From NCBI RefSeq assembly GCF_050789285.1, contig NZ_JBOUVX010000002.1:868001-932000 (forward strand): a stretch of 64,000 nt of DNA. Reading direction: 5' to 3'. Shown here piece after piece: positions 17,464 through 26,620 of this stretch. How positions within the stretch are numbered: position 1 is the stretch's first letter; each line of letters opens with the position of its first letter. This stretch comes from CAVPWP01 sp050789285. Its GTDB lineage: Bacteria; Pseudomonadota; Alphaproteobacteria; Rhodobacterales; Rhodobacteraceae. The position numbers and the translations under genes were made by a program. The notes under the pieces are model-generated. The model did no database searches, had not been told where the DNA came from, and saw only the letters and a program-made list of their open reading frames with translations.

Positions 17464-19776
17464 TCACTCGCCGGCGATACGCGCCTCGGGGTTGAAACGG
17501 GTGCTTTCGGCGACGGTGAACTGACCGCGCTTGAGCTTGCGGATCTTCCCCTGCCGCAGAAGCTGGCCAAACGACCGCAGACCAGCCTCGCGGGTGAATT
17601 CGCCGCTCGCCTCATAGCGGGCAACGCGCTTCATCAGCTGCGGGCGCGAAAAATGCGGGCGGTTCTCGACATAGGCGGCATAGGCGGCCGCGGCCTCGAG
17701 AAGATCCGTCAGGTCCTTGGCGCCCATCTTTTCCGCGAACTCGGCAAAGCGCGCGGCATCCTCGTAGCTCGAGCTTTCCACCTCGGGCGCGCCTTCGCCG
17801 TCTTCGTCATGCATGATGCGGCGCGGGCGGATGGGGCTGAGAACGCGCGAGGCCGCGTCGTCGACACGCAGTTCCGACACAAGCATGAGCGGGGTCTTGC
17901 CCTCGCCCAGCGGCTTCGGGCGCTCGCGCGAGACGTCTGCGGCCTCGGCGGCCGGGCGGCGGGGACGCACCACATGGGCAAGGTCGTCGCGGTACTGCGT
18001 CTGCACTTCGGCATCAGTCTTTTCGCGCGACGTAACTCGCTTGAGAAGACGATCGGCCTTGGTGGCGGCCACGGCGGCCTTCAGGTGCGCGATCGCGGAC
18101 CGGCGGCGGCTGTTCTCGGTCTCGGCCATCTGGCTGTTCGTCTTCTCGAGAAGACGGTCGACATCGGCCGCGTCGCCCTCAGGCTCGGACAGCGGCCCAA
18201 GCCGTTCGCGCGCGGCCATGGCGCCGGCCGACACGTCCTCGTCGGTCTCGTCGCCGGTTTCGTCGGCGTCGTCCCAGCCCCAGTCACGGCGCGTGTCTTC
18301 GGCCTCAAGGTCTTCGTCCTCGAAGTCGTCGTCCATTTCCTCGTCGTCGAAGCCGGCGAAGGCGGCGCGATCCGCTTCATCCGCACTCTCGCGTTCCGAC
18401 TTCGCGGTCTCGTCCGCGTGCTGGCTGATCGCGGCGCGGATGCCCGCAGCGATCGGATCGAGGTCGGCATCGTCGGACGCATCGTCGCTGTCGTCCTCGC
18501 CGATTTCCGACCCGGCCGCCCAGGCGGCGTCTTGCGCGGGCTCGGCAAGGCGGTCTTCGGCGACGGTGTCGTCGTCGTCATCATCCTCGTCGTCGTCGAA
18601 GGCGGCCCAATCCGTTTCGGTTGCAGCCGCATCCTCGGCTTCGGCCGCGGCGCTTTCGTCGGTCAGCGCCTGCGCGGCCTCGGTGGTTTCGGCGTCGCTC
18701 CAGCCATCCTGATCGGTCTGGAACTCCTCGCGGTTCAACTTGACGACATGGCCATAGGGTTCGGCGTCAGAGGCGTCCGCGTCGTCCGCGGACAGGTCTT
18801 CGGGGGCGAGGTCCCCGATCTCGTCGCTCTCGTCCGTCTCGTCGATCGCCGCGACCATGGGCTCGTCCCAGCGCTCTTCGGCGACCGTCTCGTGGTCGTC
18901 GCCGGCGTCCAGTTCGGCCTCGTCGGCGGAAAACTCGTCGGCGGCCAGTGCCACAGTCACGGACTCTTCGATGGCCGTCTCTTCGGCAGGCATTTCAGAC
19001 AGGTCTTCGGCGGCTTCGCCGTCGGCGACCTCGTCTTCGGCCTCGACTGTGTCAGTGGTCTCGACCACGGCGACGCCGTCCTCGTCCTCGTCCTCATCGA
19101 ACACGGCAAGGGCTTCGGCGATCTCCATCTCGGTGGCATCGCCTTCGAAGCCGGAATCATCGCCCTCGGCCGCCTCGGCGACCAGCGCGGCGTCGACCAG
19201 CGTTTCGTCGCCAGGCTGCGCATCGTCTGCGTCATCGGCCGCTGAAGCGGGCTCGGCGCGTGCCGCGCTGACCACGGCGCGAATGCGGCTCAGCTTCTCG
19301 GCGACGGTTTCGGCCTGCGGGGCGTCGGGCGCGGATGTCACATCGGCGACGTCCTGGGATTCCGGGAAGTCGGCGGCGCTCGTCGACGGTTCGAGATCGG
19401 CCTCGAACTCCGGCTCGGCATAGGTCGGCTTGGCGACCGGGGCAAAAGCCGTGGTGGCCGCTGCGGCCGCCTGGCCGGTGGTTGCACCACCCCGTGTCGC
19501 GGCCGGAGCGGCGTCGCCATCGGAAAGCTGCTTCAGGACGATCCCGTTGTCCTGGACACGCGCCTCAACCCGTCGCTGGATTTCCTTTTCGGCGATCCGA
19601 TGCAACATTTCGGCGTCCGGGGTCGGAGGCTCGGCGCCGAAATACCGGTCATCCGCGGCAAGATCCCGGAAATACTCCGCGATCGACCGCATGGTCGAGA
19701 ACGGATCGTCGAACCCTTCCAGGGTGCAAGAAAAGGTCCCGTATGAAACGGTAAGAATTTTGCTCGCGCCTACCAT
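17464..19776 (-). CDS. Conserved hypothetical protein with a very acidic centre
   Basis: 770 aa. The N-terminus (MVGASKILTVSYGTFSCTLE, with FRDLAADDRYFGAEPPTPDA) and the last 120 residues (TDLLEAAAAYAAYVENRPHF, then RQGKIRKLKRGQFTVAES) look folded and conserved. The roughly 550 residues between are dominated by Asp, Glu and Ala and are probably disordered. Close relatives in Rhodobacteraceae are sometimes labelled CheA, but no histidine-kinase motif is visible, so I do not use that name. No signal peptide or membrane helix. Monocistronic, divergent from the thiamine pyrophosphokinase gene, with its own hairpin downstream. Confidence 0.75.
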   Translation of the reverse strand: MVGASKILTVSYGTFSCTLEGFDDPFSTMRSIAEYFRDLAADDRYFGAEPPTPDAEMLHRIAEKEIQRRVEARVQDNGIVLKQLSDGDAAPAATRGGATTGQAAAAATTAFAPVAKPTYAEPEFEADLEPSTSAADFPESQDVADVTSAPDAPQAETVAEKLSRIRAVVSAARAEPASAADDADDAQPGDETLVDAALVAEAAEGDDSGFEGDATEMEIAEALAVFDEDEDEDGVAVVETTDTVEAEDEVADGEAAEDLSEMPAEETAIEESVTVALAADEFSADEAELDAGDDHETVAEERWDEPMVAAIDETDESDEIGDLAPEDLSADDADASDAEPYGHVVKLNREEFQTDQDGWSDAETTEAAQALTDESAAAEAEDAAATETDWAAFDDDEDDDDDDTVAEDRLAEPAQDAAWAAGSEIGEDDSDDASDDADLDPIAAGIRAAISQHADETAKSERESADEADRAAFAGFDDEEMDDDFEDEDLEAEDTRRDWGWDDADETGDETDEDVSAGAMAARERLGPLSEPEGDAADVDRLLEKTNSQMAETENSRRRSAIAHLKAAVAATKADRLLKRVTSREKTDAEVQTQYRDDLAHVVRPRRPAAEAADVSRERPKPLGEGKTPLMLVSELRVDDAASRVLSPIRPRRIMHDEDGEGAPEVESSSYEDAARFAEFAEKMGAKDLTDLLEAAAAYAAYVENRPHFSRPQLMKRVARYEASGEFTREAGLRSFGQLLRQGKIRKLKRGQFTVAESTRFNPEARIAGE

Positions 19777-19916
19777 CTTCCGATCGCTTTCTCCCCCGAT
19801 CCAGCAACAGTGTGTTTACCATGGCATCCATCGCAAATAAGAACGCAACTGCGGAATTGCAGGGATTTTTTCTGGTCGAGAATGTGGCAGGTTTCCATGA
19901 GGGCCCCAATCCGGCC

Positions 19917-20600
19917 ATGATCGAAAGCATTGTTGAAACGCAACATTTCGTCACGATTCTCGGTCCTTCAGACCCTAGATCGGAAGATGTTGACGAAGCG
20001 TTGCGCCTGGCCCCGGTTCTTGTGGCGGCGGACGGCGCGGCAAGCCACGCGCTGGCGATGGGGCGCCTTCCCGACGCCGTAATCGGCGATCTCGATTCGA
20101 TTCCCCCCGATCTTGCGCGCGATCTTCCCGCAGACCGGCTGCACCGAATCGACGAGCAGGACACGACGGATTTCGAGAAATGCCTCGTGCGCATCCGGGC
20201 GCCGCTGTGCCTGGCGGTGGGCTTCACCGGACGCCGGCTGGATCACGAGTTGGCCGTCTATTCGGCACTCGTGCGGCACAGCGCGCGGCCTTGCCTGGTG
20301 CTGGGCACCGAGGACGTGGCTTTCGCCGCGCCGGCGCGGCTGGCGCTGGACCTTGAACCGGGAACGCGGGTGTCTCTTTTCCCGCTCTCGCCCCTGCGCG
20401 GGTGGTCAGAGGGGCTGCGCTGGCCGATCGGCGCCGTTCCCTTCGATCCCGCGGGACGGATCGGCACCTCGAACGAGGCGACGGGCCCGGTCGCTCTGTC
20501 CTTCGAGCGGCCTGGAATGCTGGTCATTCTGCCGCGGGCGACGCTGCCGCAGGCGATGGCGGCGCTGGCCGCCGCGACAGGCGCCTCTCGCGGGCGATGA
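19917..20600 (+). CDS. Thiamine diphosphokinase
   Basis: Converts thiamine to thiamine diphosphate with ATP. 227 aa from the ATG at 19917, chosen because the kinase domain begins at once (HFVTILGPSDP) and 220-230 aa is normal; an ATG at 19821 would add 32 atypical residues. Motifs: VAADGAASHAL, the catalytic GDLDSI, DTTDFEKCL and GFTGRRLDHELA. The C-terminal half is the beta-barrel that binds thiamine. Its end overlaps the convergent EamA transporter gene by 77 nt. Confidence 0.85.
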   Translation: MIESIVETQHFVTILGPSDPRSEDVDEALRLAPVLVAADGAASHALAMGRLPDAVIGDLDSIPPDLARDLPADRLHRIDEQDTTDFEKCLVRIRAPLCLAVGFTGRRLDHELAVYSALVRHSARPCLVLGTEDVAFAAPARLALDLEPGTRVSLFPLSPLRGWSEGLRWPIGAVPFDPAGRIGTSNEATGPVALSFERPGMLVILPRATLPQAMAALAAATGASRGR

Positions 20601-21444
20601 TGTAAAGACCCGCGGCCATCGTCACGGCGATTCCGGCAAGCGCGAGACCGTTCGGGAAATCGCGGAAGATCATCCAGCCGATGAAGGTGGCGATCGGGAT
20701 TTCCAGATATTGCATCGGGGCGACCGTCGCTGCCGGGGCGAAGCGCAGCGACCAGGTCAGCAAGAGGTGGCCGCCGGTCCCGATCAGGCCGAGAAGCACA
20801 AGAAGCGCCAGATCGCGCACCGGAACCTCGACCGGCCCACCATGGCCGAGAATCAGAACCGCAGGGACCAGGCACAGGGTCGCGAGGCCGCCAGTGATCG
20901 CCTGAAGCGAGATCGGGTCGGCTTCGCGCGACAGCTGGCGCGTCACCAGCATGAAAAGGGCGAAGATCACCGCGACGCCCATGGGCAGGAAGGCCGCCGC
21001 GCCGACCTCGACGAACGACGGCTGCACGACAAGAAGCGTGCCCGCAAACCCCACCGCGCAGGCCAAAAGTCGGCGGCTGCCGACCTCTTCGCCAAGAAAG
21101 ACCTTGCCGAGAAACAGCATGAGGAACGGGAAGACATAGGCGATCGCCACCGCATCGGCGAGCGGAAGGACCTTCAACGCCTGGAAGAACAGCGCGACTC
21201 CGGCAACCTGAATGACGGTGCGCACCACGGTGAGCCGCCAGCCTCGGGGGCTGAGGCGCAGGCCGCCGGGCGTGCGCAGGGCAAGCGGCAGAAGAACGAC
21301 CGCCTGAACTCCGAAACGCGCGGCCAGAAGCGTCAGCACCGGCCAGGCCGCGCCCAGGATCTTGGCGACGGAATCGGCCAGCGGCGCCAGCACGCAGAAG
21401 CCGAGCATCAGGAGAATGCCAAGAACGGGACGATCGCCAGTCAT
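20524..21444 (-). CDS. DMT (EamA) family transporter
   Basis: 306 aa from the ATG at 21444, ten predicted helices in two EamA repeats (first repeat LGILLMLGFCVLAPLADSVA onward; second from about residue 160). The N-terminus inside and the basic tail ERRLSRRPAPP are typical. Exports metabolites or takes up a small solute; substrate unknown. Convergent with the thiamine diphosphokinase gene and overlapping it by 77 nt. 43 bp from the sdaA stop on the same strand. Confidence 0.85.
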   Translation of the reverse strand: MTGDRPVLGILLMLGFCVLAPLADSVAKILGAAWPVLTLLAARFGVQAVVLLPLALRTPGGLRLSPRGWRLTVVRTVIQVAGVALFFQALKVLPLADAVAIAYVFPFLMLFLGKVFLGEEVGSRRLLACAVGFAGTLLVVQPSFVEVGAAAFLPMGVAVIFALFMLVTRQLSREADPISLQAITGGLATLCLVPAVLILGHGGPVEVPVRDLALLVLLGLIGTGGHLLLTWSLRFAPAATVAPMQYLEIPIATFIGWMIFRDFPNGLALAGIAVTMAAGLYIIARERRLSRRPAPPSPAAASPAAE

Positions 21445-21487
21445 GCGGCACAGCCTATGGGCGCGTCGGGGCGCCGACAATCAAGCG

Positions 21488-22861
21488 TCAGCAATTGGGC
21501 ACGTTGATCGCAAGCCCGCCGAGCGCGGTTTCCTTGTACTTGTGGCTCATGTCCTCGCCGGTCTGGCGCATCGTCTCGATCGCGGCGTCGAGGGGCACGA
21601 AATGTGTGCCGTCGCCGCGCAGCGACAGCGAGGCCGCCGAAACGGCCTTGATCGCGCCAAGTCCGTTGCGCTCGATGCAGGGAACCTGCACGAGGCCCTT
21701 GACCGGATCGCAGGTCATGCCGAGGTGGTGCTCGAGCGCGATCTCGGCGGCGTTCTCGACCTGGGCCGGCGTGCCGCCCATGACCGCGCAAAGGCCCGCC
21801 GCGGCCATCGCCGCGGCGCTTCCGACTTCGGCCTGGCAGCCGCATTCCGCGCCCGAGATCGAGGCGTTGTGCTTGATCAGCCCGCCGATGGCCGCAGCGG
21901 TCAGCAGGAAATCCCCGACGCGGGTGCGCGAGGCGCCGGGCACATGGTCAAGCCAGTAGCGGATCACCGCGGGCACCACGCCCGCCGCGCCGTTTGTCGG
22001 CGCGGTGACGACCTGGCCGCCGGCGGCGTTCTCTTCGTTGACCGCCATGGCATAGACGCTCATCCAGTCGTTGATGGTGTGCGGCGCGGTCAGGTTCATG
22101 CCGCGTTCGGCCAGGAGTTTCTCGTGAATGGCCTTGGCGCGCCGCTTGACGCTAAGGCCGCCCGGCAGGATGCCATCCCGCGAGAGACCACGCGTGATGC
22201 AGGCATCCATCACCTCCCAAAGGCGGGCAAGGCCGGCGTCAAGCTCGCGCGCGGACATGCGGCTGAGTTCGTTGGCCCGCTTCAGTTCGGCCACCGTCTT
22301 GCCGGTGGCTTCGCACATCTGGAGCATCTCGGCCGCAGAACGGAAGGGGTAGGGGACGGCGGGGCCGTCGTCCCGGTCCTTGCCTGCGGCAAGCTCGGCC
22401 TCGGTCAGCACGAAGCCGCCGCCTATCGAGTAATAGACCTCCTTCAGGATCGCGTCGCCCTGCGCGTCGGTCGCTGTCAGGATCAGGCCGTTGGCATGAC
22501 CCGGCAGCGCCGGGCCGTAATCGAAGCTCAGATCGTGGTCCGGGGCAAAGGCCAGTTCGGGCAGGCCCGGCGGCGCGACCCTGCCGGTGGCGCGGATCGT
22601 GGCCAGCTTCGCTTCGGCCACCTCGGCGTCGTAGGTATCGGGCAGAAGGCCCGCGAGGCCAAGGATCACCGCGCGGTCGGTGGCGTGACCCACGCCGGTG
22701 AAGGCGAGCGATCCATGCAGCGAGGCGCGCAGTCCGTGCGCCGTGAAGGGCGAGGTGCGCAACCGCTCGAGAAACCGGGCGGCCGCCACCATCGGCCCCA
22801 TCGTGTGCGACGACGACGGGCCGATGCCGACCTTGAACATCTCGAAGACGGAAAGGAACAT
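21488..22861 (-). CDS. sdaA: L-serine ammonia-lyase (iron-sulfur dependent, single chain)
   Basis: Deaminates L-serine to pyruvate. 457 aa, the fused beta-alpha form. The ATG at 22861 (MFLSVFEMFKVGIGPSSSHT) has a strong AAGGAGG 9-10 bases upstream; the longer frame to 22948 is not needed. The N-terminal SSSHTMGPM segment and the C-terminal cysteines that hold the 4Fe-4S cluster (CEATG near the middle, ECGCQAEVG, CDPVKGL) are visible. Monocistronic and divergent from rpiA. Confidence 0.93.
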   Translation of the reverse strand: MFLSVFEMFKVGIGPSSSHTMGPMVAAARFLERLRTSPFTAHGLRASLHGSLAFTGVGHATDRAVILGLAGLLPDTYDAEVAEAKLATIRATGRVAPPGLPELAFAPDHDLSFDYGPALPGHANGLILTATDAQGDAILKEVYYSIGGGFVLTEAELAAGKDRDDGPAVPYPFRSAAEMLQMCEATGKTVAELKRANELSRMSARELDAGLARLWEVMDACITRGLSRDGILPGGLSVKRRAKAIHEKLLAERGMNLTAPHTINDWMSVYAMAVNEENAAGGQVVTAPTNGAAGVVPAVIRYWLDHVPGASRTRVGDFLLTAAAIGGLIKHNASISGAECGCQAEVGSAAAMAAAGLCAVMGGTPAQVENAAEIALEHHLGMTCDPVKGLVQVPCIERNGLGAIKAVSAASLSLRGDGTHFVPLDAAIETMRQTGEDMSHKYKETALGGLAINVPNC

Positions 22862-22999
22862 CGCCGCGTCCTCCTTTCTGCCCGATGTAGGGTGCCTGGG
22901 CGCGCCACGCCACGCCGAAAGCGACCCGGGCACCGGCGAAGGCGTCAAAAGATGGCGCGCCTGCGGCGCATTCCCCTTTCAGGCCCTTTCGGGCCTTGT

Positions 23000-23032
23000 G
23001 CCTCCGGCGGGGATATTTGAACCAAGAAGAAT
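23000..23032 (+). repeat. Dispersed intergenic repeat, copy A
   Basis: 33 bp beginning GCCTCCGGCGGGGATATTTG and ending CCAAGAAGAAT, 32/33 identical to the copy at 29548-29580 and related on the opposite strand to copies near 31176 and 36053. The centre is flanked by CCGGC and GCCGG, so it can form a stem. A separate AGGCCC-TTTC-GGGCCT hairpin lies just upstream (22981-22996). It lies between the divergent sdaA and rpiA genes. Confidence 0.75.
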
Positions 23033-23135
23033 GCCGGGGCCCGGCGTCCCGAGCGCCCGGGCGCGCGCTTTCCCCCTCGCCCCCGGTCGGCAATCTGCCT
23101 ATAAGCCCGTGACGAACCGACGAAGGCCGACAGCG

Positions 23136-23924
23136 ATGACCGACAATCTTTCGCCCATCGACACAGCGAAGTTCGTGGCCGCGCGGCGGGCCTGCGACTA
23201 TGTCGCCTCGGGGATGCGCGTGGGCCTTGGCACCGGATCGACGGCCGCATGGCTGGTGAAGTCGCTGGGCGAGATGGTGCGCGAGGAGGGGCTGAAGATC
23301 ACGGGCGTGCCGACCTCGGCCCGCACGGCGGATCTGGCCCGCGCGGCGGGCATAGAGGTCGTGAGCCTGGAGGAGGCGCGCTGGCTTGACGTCACCATCG
23401 ATGGCGCGGACGAGTTCGACCCCGAGATGAACCTGATCAAGGGCGGCGGCGGCGCGCTCTTGATGGAAAAGATCGTGGCGACCGCGTCGGACCAGATGGT
23501 GGTCATCGCCGACACGACCAAGGAAGTGGCGGCGCTGGGCGCGTTTCCGCTTCCGGTCGAGGTCATCCCCTTTGGCTGGCAGACGACGCGCGGGCTGATC
23601 CAGGAAACGCTGTCGGGCCTTGACGTCATGGGCGACCGAGTGGTGCAGCGCATGGCGGGCGACGCGCCCTTCGTGACCGATCAGGGCAATTTCATCCTTG
23701 ACCTGCATCTGGGCCGGATCGGCAACGCGCGGCAGCTTGCGCTGATCCTCAACCAGATTCCGGGCGTGGTCGAGAACGGGCTTTTCATCGACATCTGCGA
23801 CGTGGTCATCATCGGCCATTCCGACGGCCGGGCCGAGGTGCGCGACATCAACTCGGGCACCGTCGAGGAAAGCCTGGTGCCCATGGGCGAGGCCGCCAAC
23901 ATCTTCCGCGACATGGCCGACTGA
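23136..23924 (+). CDS. rpiA: Ribose-5-phosphate isomerase A
   Basis: Interconverts ribose 5-phosphate and ribulose 5-phosphate in the pentose phosphate pathway. 262 aa from the ATG at 23136. Active-site segments GLGTGSTAAWLVKSL, DGADEFDPEMNLIKGGGGAL and ANARQL-type substrate contacts (GNARQLALIL) are present. The next gene, gor, starts 15 nt after its stop, so the two form an operon linking NADPH-related sugar flux with glutathione reduction. Confidence 0.95.
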   Translation: MTDNLSPIDTAKFVAARRACDYVASGMRVGLGTGSTAAWLVKSLGEMVREEGLKITGVPTSARTADLARAAGIEVVSLEEARWLDVTIDGADEFDPEMNLIKGGGGALLMEKIVATASDQMVVIADTTKEVAALGAFPLPVEVIPFGWQTTRGLIQETLSGLDVMGDRVVQRMAGDAPFVTDQGNFILDLHLGRIGNARQLALILNQIPGVVENGLFIDICDVVIIGHSDGRAEVRDINSGTVEESLVPMGEAANIFRDMAD

Positions 23925-23939
23925 GCGGGCGGCGCCGGC

Positions 23940-25409
23940 ATGGACTTCGACTACGACCTTTTCGTGATCGGCGGCGGCTCGGGCGGGGTGCGCGCGGCGC
24001 GCATCGCGGCGGCCGAAGGCAAGGCGAAGGTGGCGCTGGCCGAGGAAAGCCGGATGGGCGGCACCTGCGTCATCCGTGGCTGCGTGCCCAAGAAGCTCAT
24101 GGTCTTCGCAAGCGAGTATCCGGGCCTCGTCGACGAGGCTGCGGCCTATGGCTGGGAGGCGTCGGCGGGGGCGTTCGACTGGCCGAGGTTCCGGGGGCAT
24201 CTGGCGACCGAGCTCGATCGGCTGGAGCAGGTCTATCGCAGGAACCTCGAGCGGGCGGGCGTCACGATCTTCGATCAGCGCGCCACACTGGCCGATCCGC
24301 ATACTGTGCGCCTCGCGGATGGAACGGCCCGGACGGCCAAGCACATCCTGATCGCTGCCGGAGGACGGCCGGTGCGGCCCTCGATGCCCAATGCGCATCT
24401 GGGCATGGTGTCCGACGACATCTTCGCGATGCCGTCCTTGCCCAAGTCGATCCTGATCGTGGGGGGGGGCTATATCGCTTGCGAATTCGCCTGCATTCTC
24501 AACGGGCTGGGTGTCGAGGTCACGCAGTACTACCGTGGCGCCCAGATCCTGCGCGGCTTCGATGACGAGGCGCGGGGACTGATTGCAGAGATGATGCGCG
24601 CGCAAGGCATCGACCTGCATCTTGGCACCAATCTTGTCGAGATGGCCCCGGCCGAGGGGCATCCCGAGCGCCAGCCGACAGAATTCGACGCGGCGATGGG
24701 CATGCCGGCGAGCGACAGCGACGCAGCCGGGCACGCCGCGCCAGCGGCGCCGCGCGGGGCGCCCTCGGGCCCGATCTGGGTCAAGGCGACGAACGGGTCC
24801 GAACGGGTGTTCGATGCCGTCCTCTTCGCCACCGGGCGCGCGCCGAATACCCCGGGTCTTGGCCTCGAGGATCTGGGTGTGAGGCTTGGCCGCAATGGCC
24901 AGGTGGTGGTCGACGCCTACAGCCAGTCCTCGGTTCCGTCGATCTTCGCGGTGGGCGACGTCACCGACAGGATCAACCTGACGCCGGTGGCGATCCGGGA
25001 AGGTCATGCCTTCGCCGACACGATCTTTGGCGGACGCAAGACGGCGGTCGATCATGACCTCGTGCCCAGCGCGGTCTTCACCCAGCCCGAGCTTGGCACG
25101 ATCGGCCTGACCGAGGAGCAGGCGCGCGAGGCGCACCGGATCGAGGTCTACTGCACCTCGTTCCGGCCGATGCGCACGGCCTTCATCGACCGGCCCGAGC
25201 GTGTTCTGTTCAAGCTGATCGTCGAGGCGGACACGCGCCGGGTGCTGGGCTGTCATATCGTCGCGCCCGGGGCGGGCGAGCTGATCCAGATGATCGGCGT
25301 CGCGGTCAAGATGGGCGCGACGAAAGAGGACCTCGACCGGACGGTGGCGGTGCACCCGACCATTTCCGAGGAGCTCGTGACGATGCGAACCCCGGTTCGC
25401 ACGGCTTGA
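23940..25409 (+). CDS. gor: Glutathione-disulfide reductase with an internal insertion
   Basis: NADPH-dependent reduction of GSSG, FAD flavoprotein, cytoplasm. FAD motif GGGSGGVRAA (11-20), redox pair Cys43-Cys48 in GGTCVIRGCVPKK, NADPH motif GGGYIACEFA, FAD site FAVGDVTD and the dimer-interface catalytic HPTISEE near the end. At 489 aa it is about 35-40 residues longer than usual: a low-complexity Ala/Pro/Asp/Ser stretch at about residues 236-277 sits between two strands just before FDAVLFATGR. Second gene after rpiA, 15 nt apart. Confidence 0.92.
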   Translation: MDFDYDLFVIGGGSGGVRAARIAAAEGKAKVALAEESRMGGTCVIRGCVPKKLMVFASEYPGLVDEAAAYGWEASAGAFDWPRFRGHLATELDRLEQVYRRNLERAGVTIFDQRATLADPHTVRLADGTARTAKHILIAAGGRPVRPSMPNAHLGMVSDDIFAMPSLPKSILIVGGGYIACEFACILNGLGVEVTQYYRGAQILRGFDDEARGLIAEMMRAQGIDLHLGTNLVEMAPAEGHPERQPTEFDAAMGMPASDSDAAGHAAPAAPRGAPSGPIWVKATNGSERVFDAVLFATGRAPNTPGLGLEDLGVRLGRNGQVVVDAYSQSSVPSIFAVGDVTDRINLTPVAIREGHAFADTIFGGRKTAVDHDLVPSAVFTQPELGTIGLTEEQAREAHRIEVYCTSFRPMRTAFIDRPERVLFKLIVEADTRRVLGCHIVAPGAGELIQMIGVAVKMGATKEDLDRTVAVHPTISEELVTMRTPVRTA

Positions 25410-25479
25410 AATACGCGTCCGAAACCACAGTTAGCTAAACAACATGGCACGGACCCAAGAAAAAGGGAAAGACACCTAG

Positions 25480-26619
25480 ATGGCCAGCAACAACGGCGGA
25501 CCCTGGGGAGGCGGCTCGCGCGGCGGCGGACCGCGCGGCGGCGGCGACGACGATCGCGGCGGCGACAGGAGACCGGGCGGCGAGGGGCCGCAGATCCCCG
25601 AAATCGAAGAGATCATGAAGAAGGGCCAGGAACAGCTGCGCGTCCTGATGGGCGGGCGTGGTTCCGGCGGGTCCGGAGCCGGCGGCGACGGCGGCCCGCG
25701 CATCACGCGGGGGATGGTGGGCCTTGGGGCACTGGGCCTTGCGGCGCTCTGGCTCTGGTCGTCGCTCTACACGGTGCGGCCGGAAGAACAGTCGGTCGAG
25801 CTGTTCCTGGGCGAGTTCTCGGCGCTGGGGAACCCGGGCCTGAACTTCGCGCCCTGGCCCTTCATGACCTACGAGGTCGTGAACGTCACGTCCGAGCGGA
25901 CCGAAAACATCGGGACCGGCCGTGACGGTGTCGACGGCCTTATGCTGACCACCGACGCAAACGTCGTCGACATCGAATTCCAGGTCGTGTGGAACATCAA
26001 CGACCCCTCGAAGCTTCTGTTCAACATCCGCGATCCGCAACTGACCGTGCAGGCCGTCTCTGAATCCGTCATGCGCGAGATCATCGCGGCCACGAACCTG
26101 GCTCCGATCCTGAACCGCGACCGTGGCATCATCGCCGACACGGCGCTTCAGAATATCCAGGCCACGCTGGACGAGTACGACTCGGGCATCAACGTCGTGC
26201 GGGTGAACCTTGACCGCGCAGACCCGCCCGCGGAAGTGATCGACGCCTTCCGGGAGGTGCAGGCCGCCGAGCAGGAGCGCGACCGCCTGCAGCGCCAGGC
26301 GGACGCCTATGCAAACCGCGTTCTGGCCGAAGCGCGCGGGGAAGCCGCGCAGATCCTCGAGCAGGCCGAAGGCTATCGCGCCCAGGTCGTGAACGAGGCG
26401 ATCGGTGAGGCCAGCCGCTTCGTCGCCGTTGCGCAGGAGTTCAACAACGCCCCCGAGGTGACGCAGCGGCGGCTCTATCTCGAGACGATCGAACGGACCC
26501 TTGGCAGCCTTGACAAGGTCATCATCGACGAGGGCGGAAACGCCAGTGGGCAGGGGGTCGTACCCTATCTCCCTCTGAACGAACTGCGCCGCAACCAACC
26601 AGAGGCAGAGGGCAACTGA
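25480..26619 (+). CDS. hflK: FtsH protease modulator HflK
   Basis: Inner-membrane SPFH/band-7 protein that assembles with HflC around FtsH and tunes its proteolysis. 379 aa. The first 25 residues are glycine-rich, then a cytoplasmic linker, one membrane helix (ALGLAALWLWSSLYTV, about 85-100) and a periplasmic SPFH domain (VRPEEQSVELFLG onward) with the long helical region of HflK. First gene of hflK-hflC-DUF2065, with hflC starting one base after its stop. The AT-rich 70 bp upstream probably hold the promoter. Confidence 0.95.
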   Translation: MASNNGGPWGGGSRGGGPRGGGDDDRGGDRRPGGEGPQIPEIEEIMKKGQEQLRVLMGGRGSGGSGAGGDGGPRITRGMVGLGALGLAALWLWSSLYTVRPEEQSVELFLGEFSALGNPGLNFAPWPFMTYEVVNVTSERTENIGTGRDGVDGLMLTTDANVVDIEFQVVWNINDPSKLLFNIRDPQLTVQAVSESVMREIIAATNLAPILNRDRGIIADTALQNIQATLDEYDSGINVVRVNLDRADPPAEVIDAFREVQAAEQERDRLQRQADAYANRVLAEARGEAAQILEQAEGYRAQVVNEAIGEASRFVAVAQEFNNAPEVTQRRLYLETIERTLGSLDKVIIDEGGNASGQGVVPYLPLNELRRNQPEAEGN

Positions 26620-26620
26620 G

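Noticed and set aside
18857..19423. A serine-rich plus-strand frame (188 codons) opposite the acidic gene
   Set aside because: It is the antisense shadow of Asp/Glu codons, which read as Ser/Arg-rich on the other strand, and is not an independent gene.
17464..19776. Naming the acidic protein CheA or a kinase
   Set aside because: No H, N, G or F box of a histidine kinase and no HPt or CheW-like segment is visible; the name would be inherited error.
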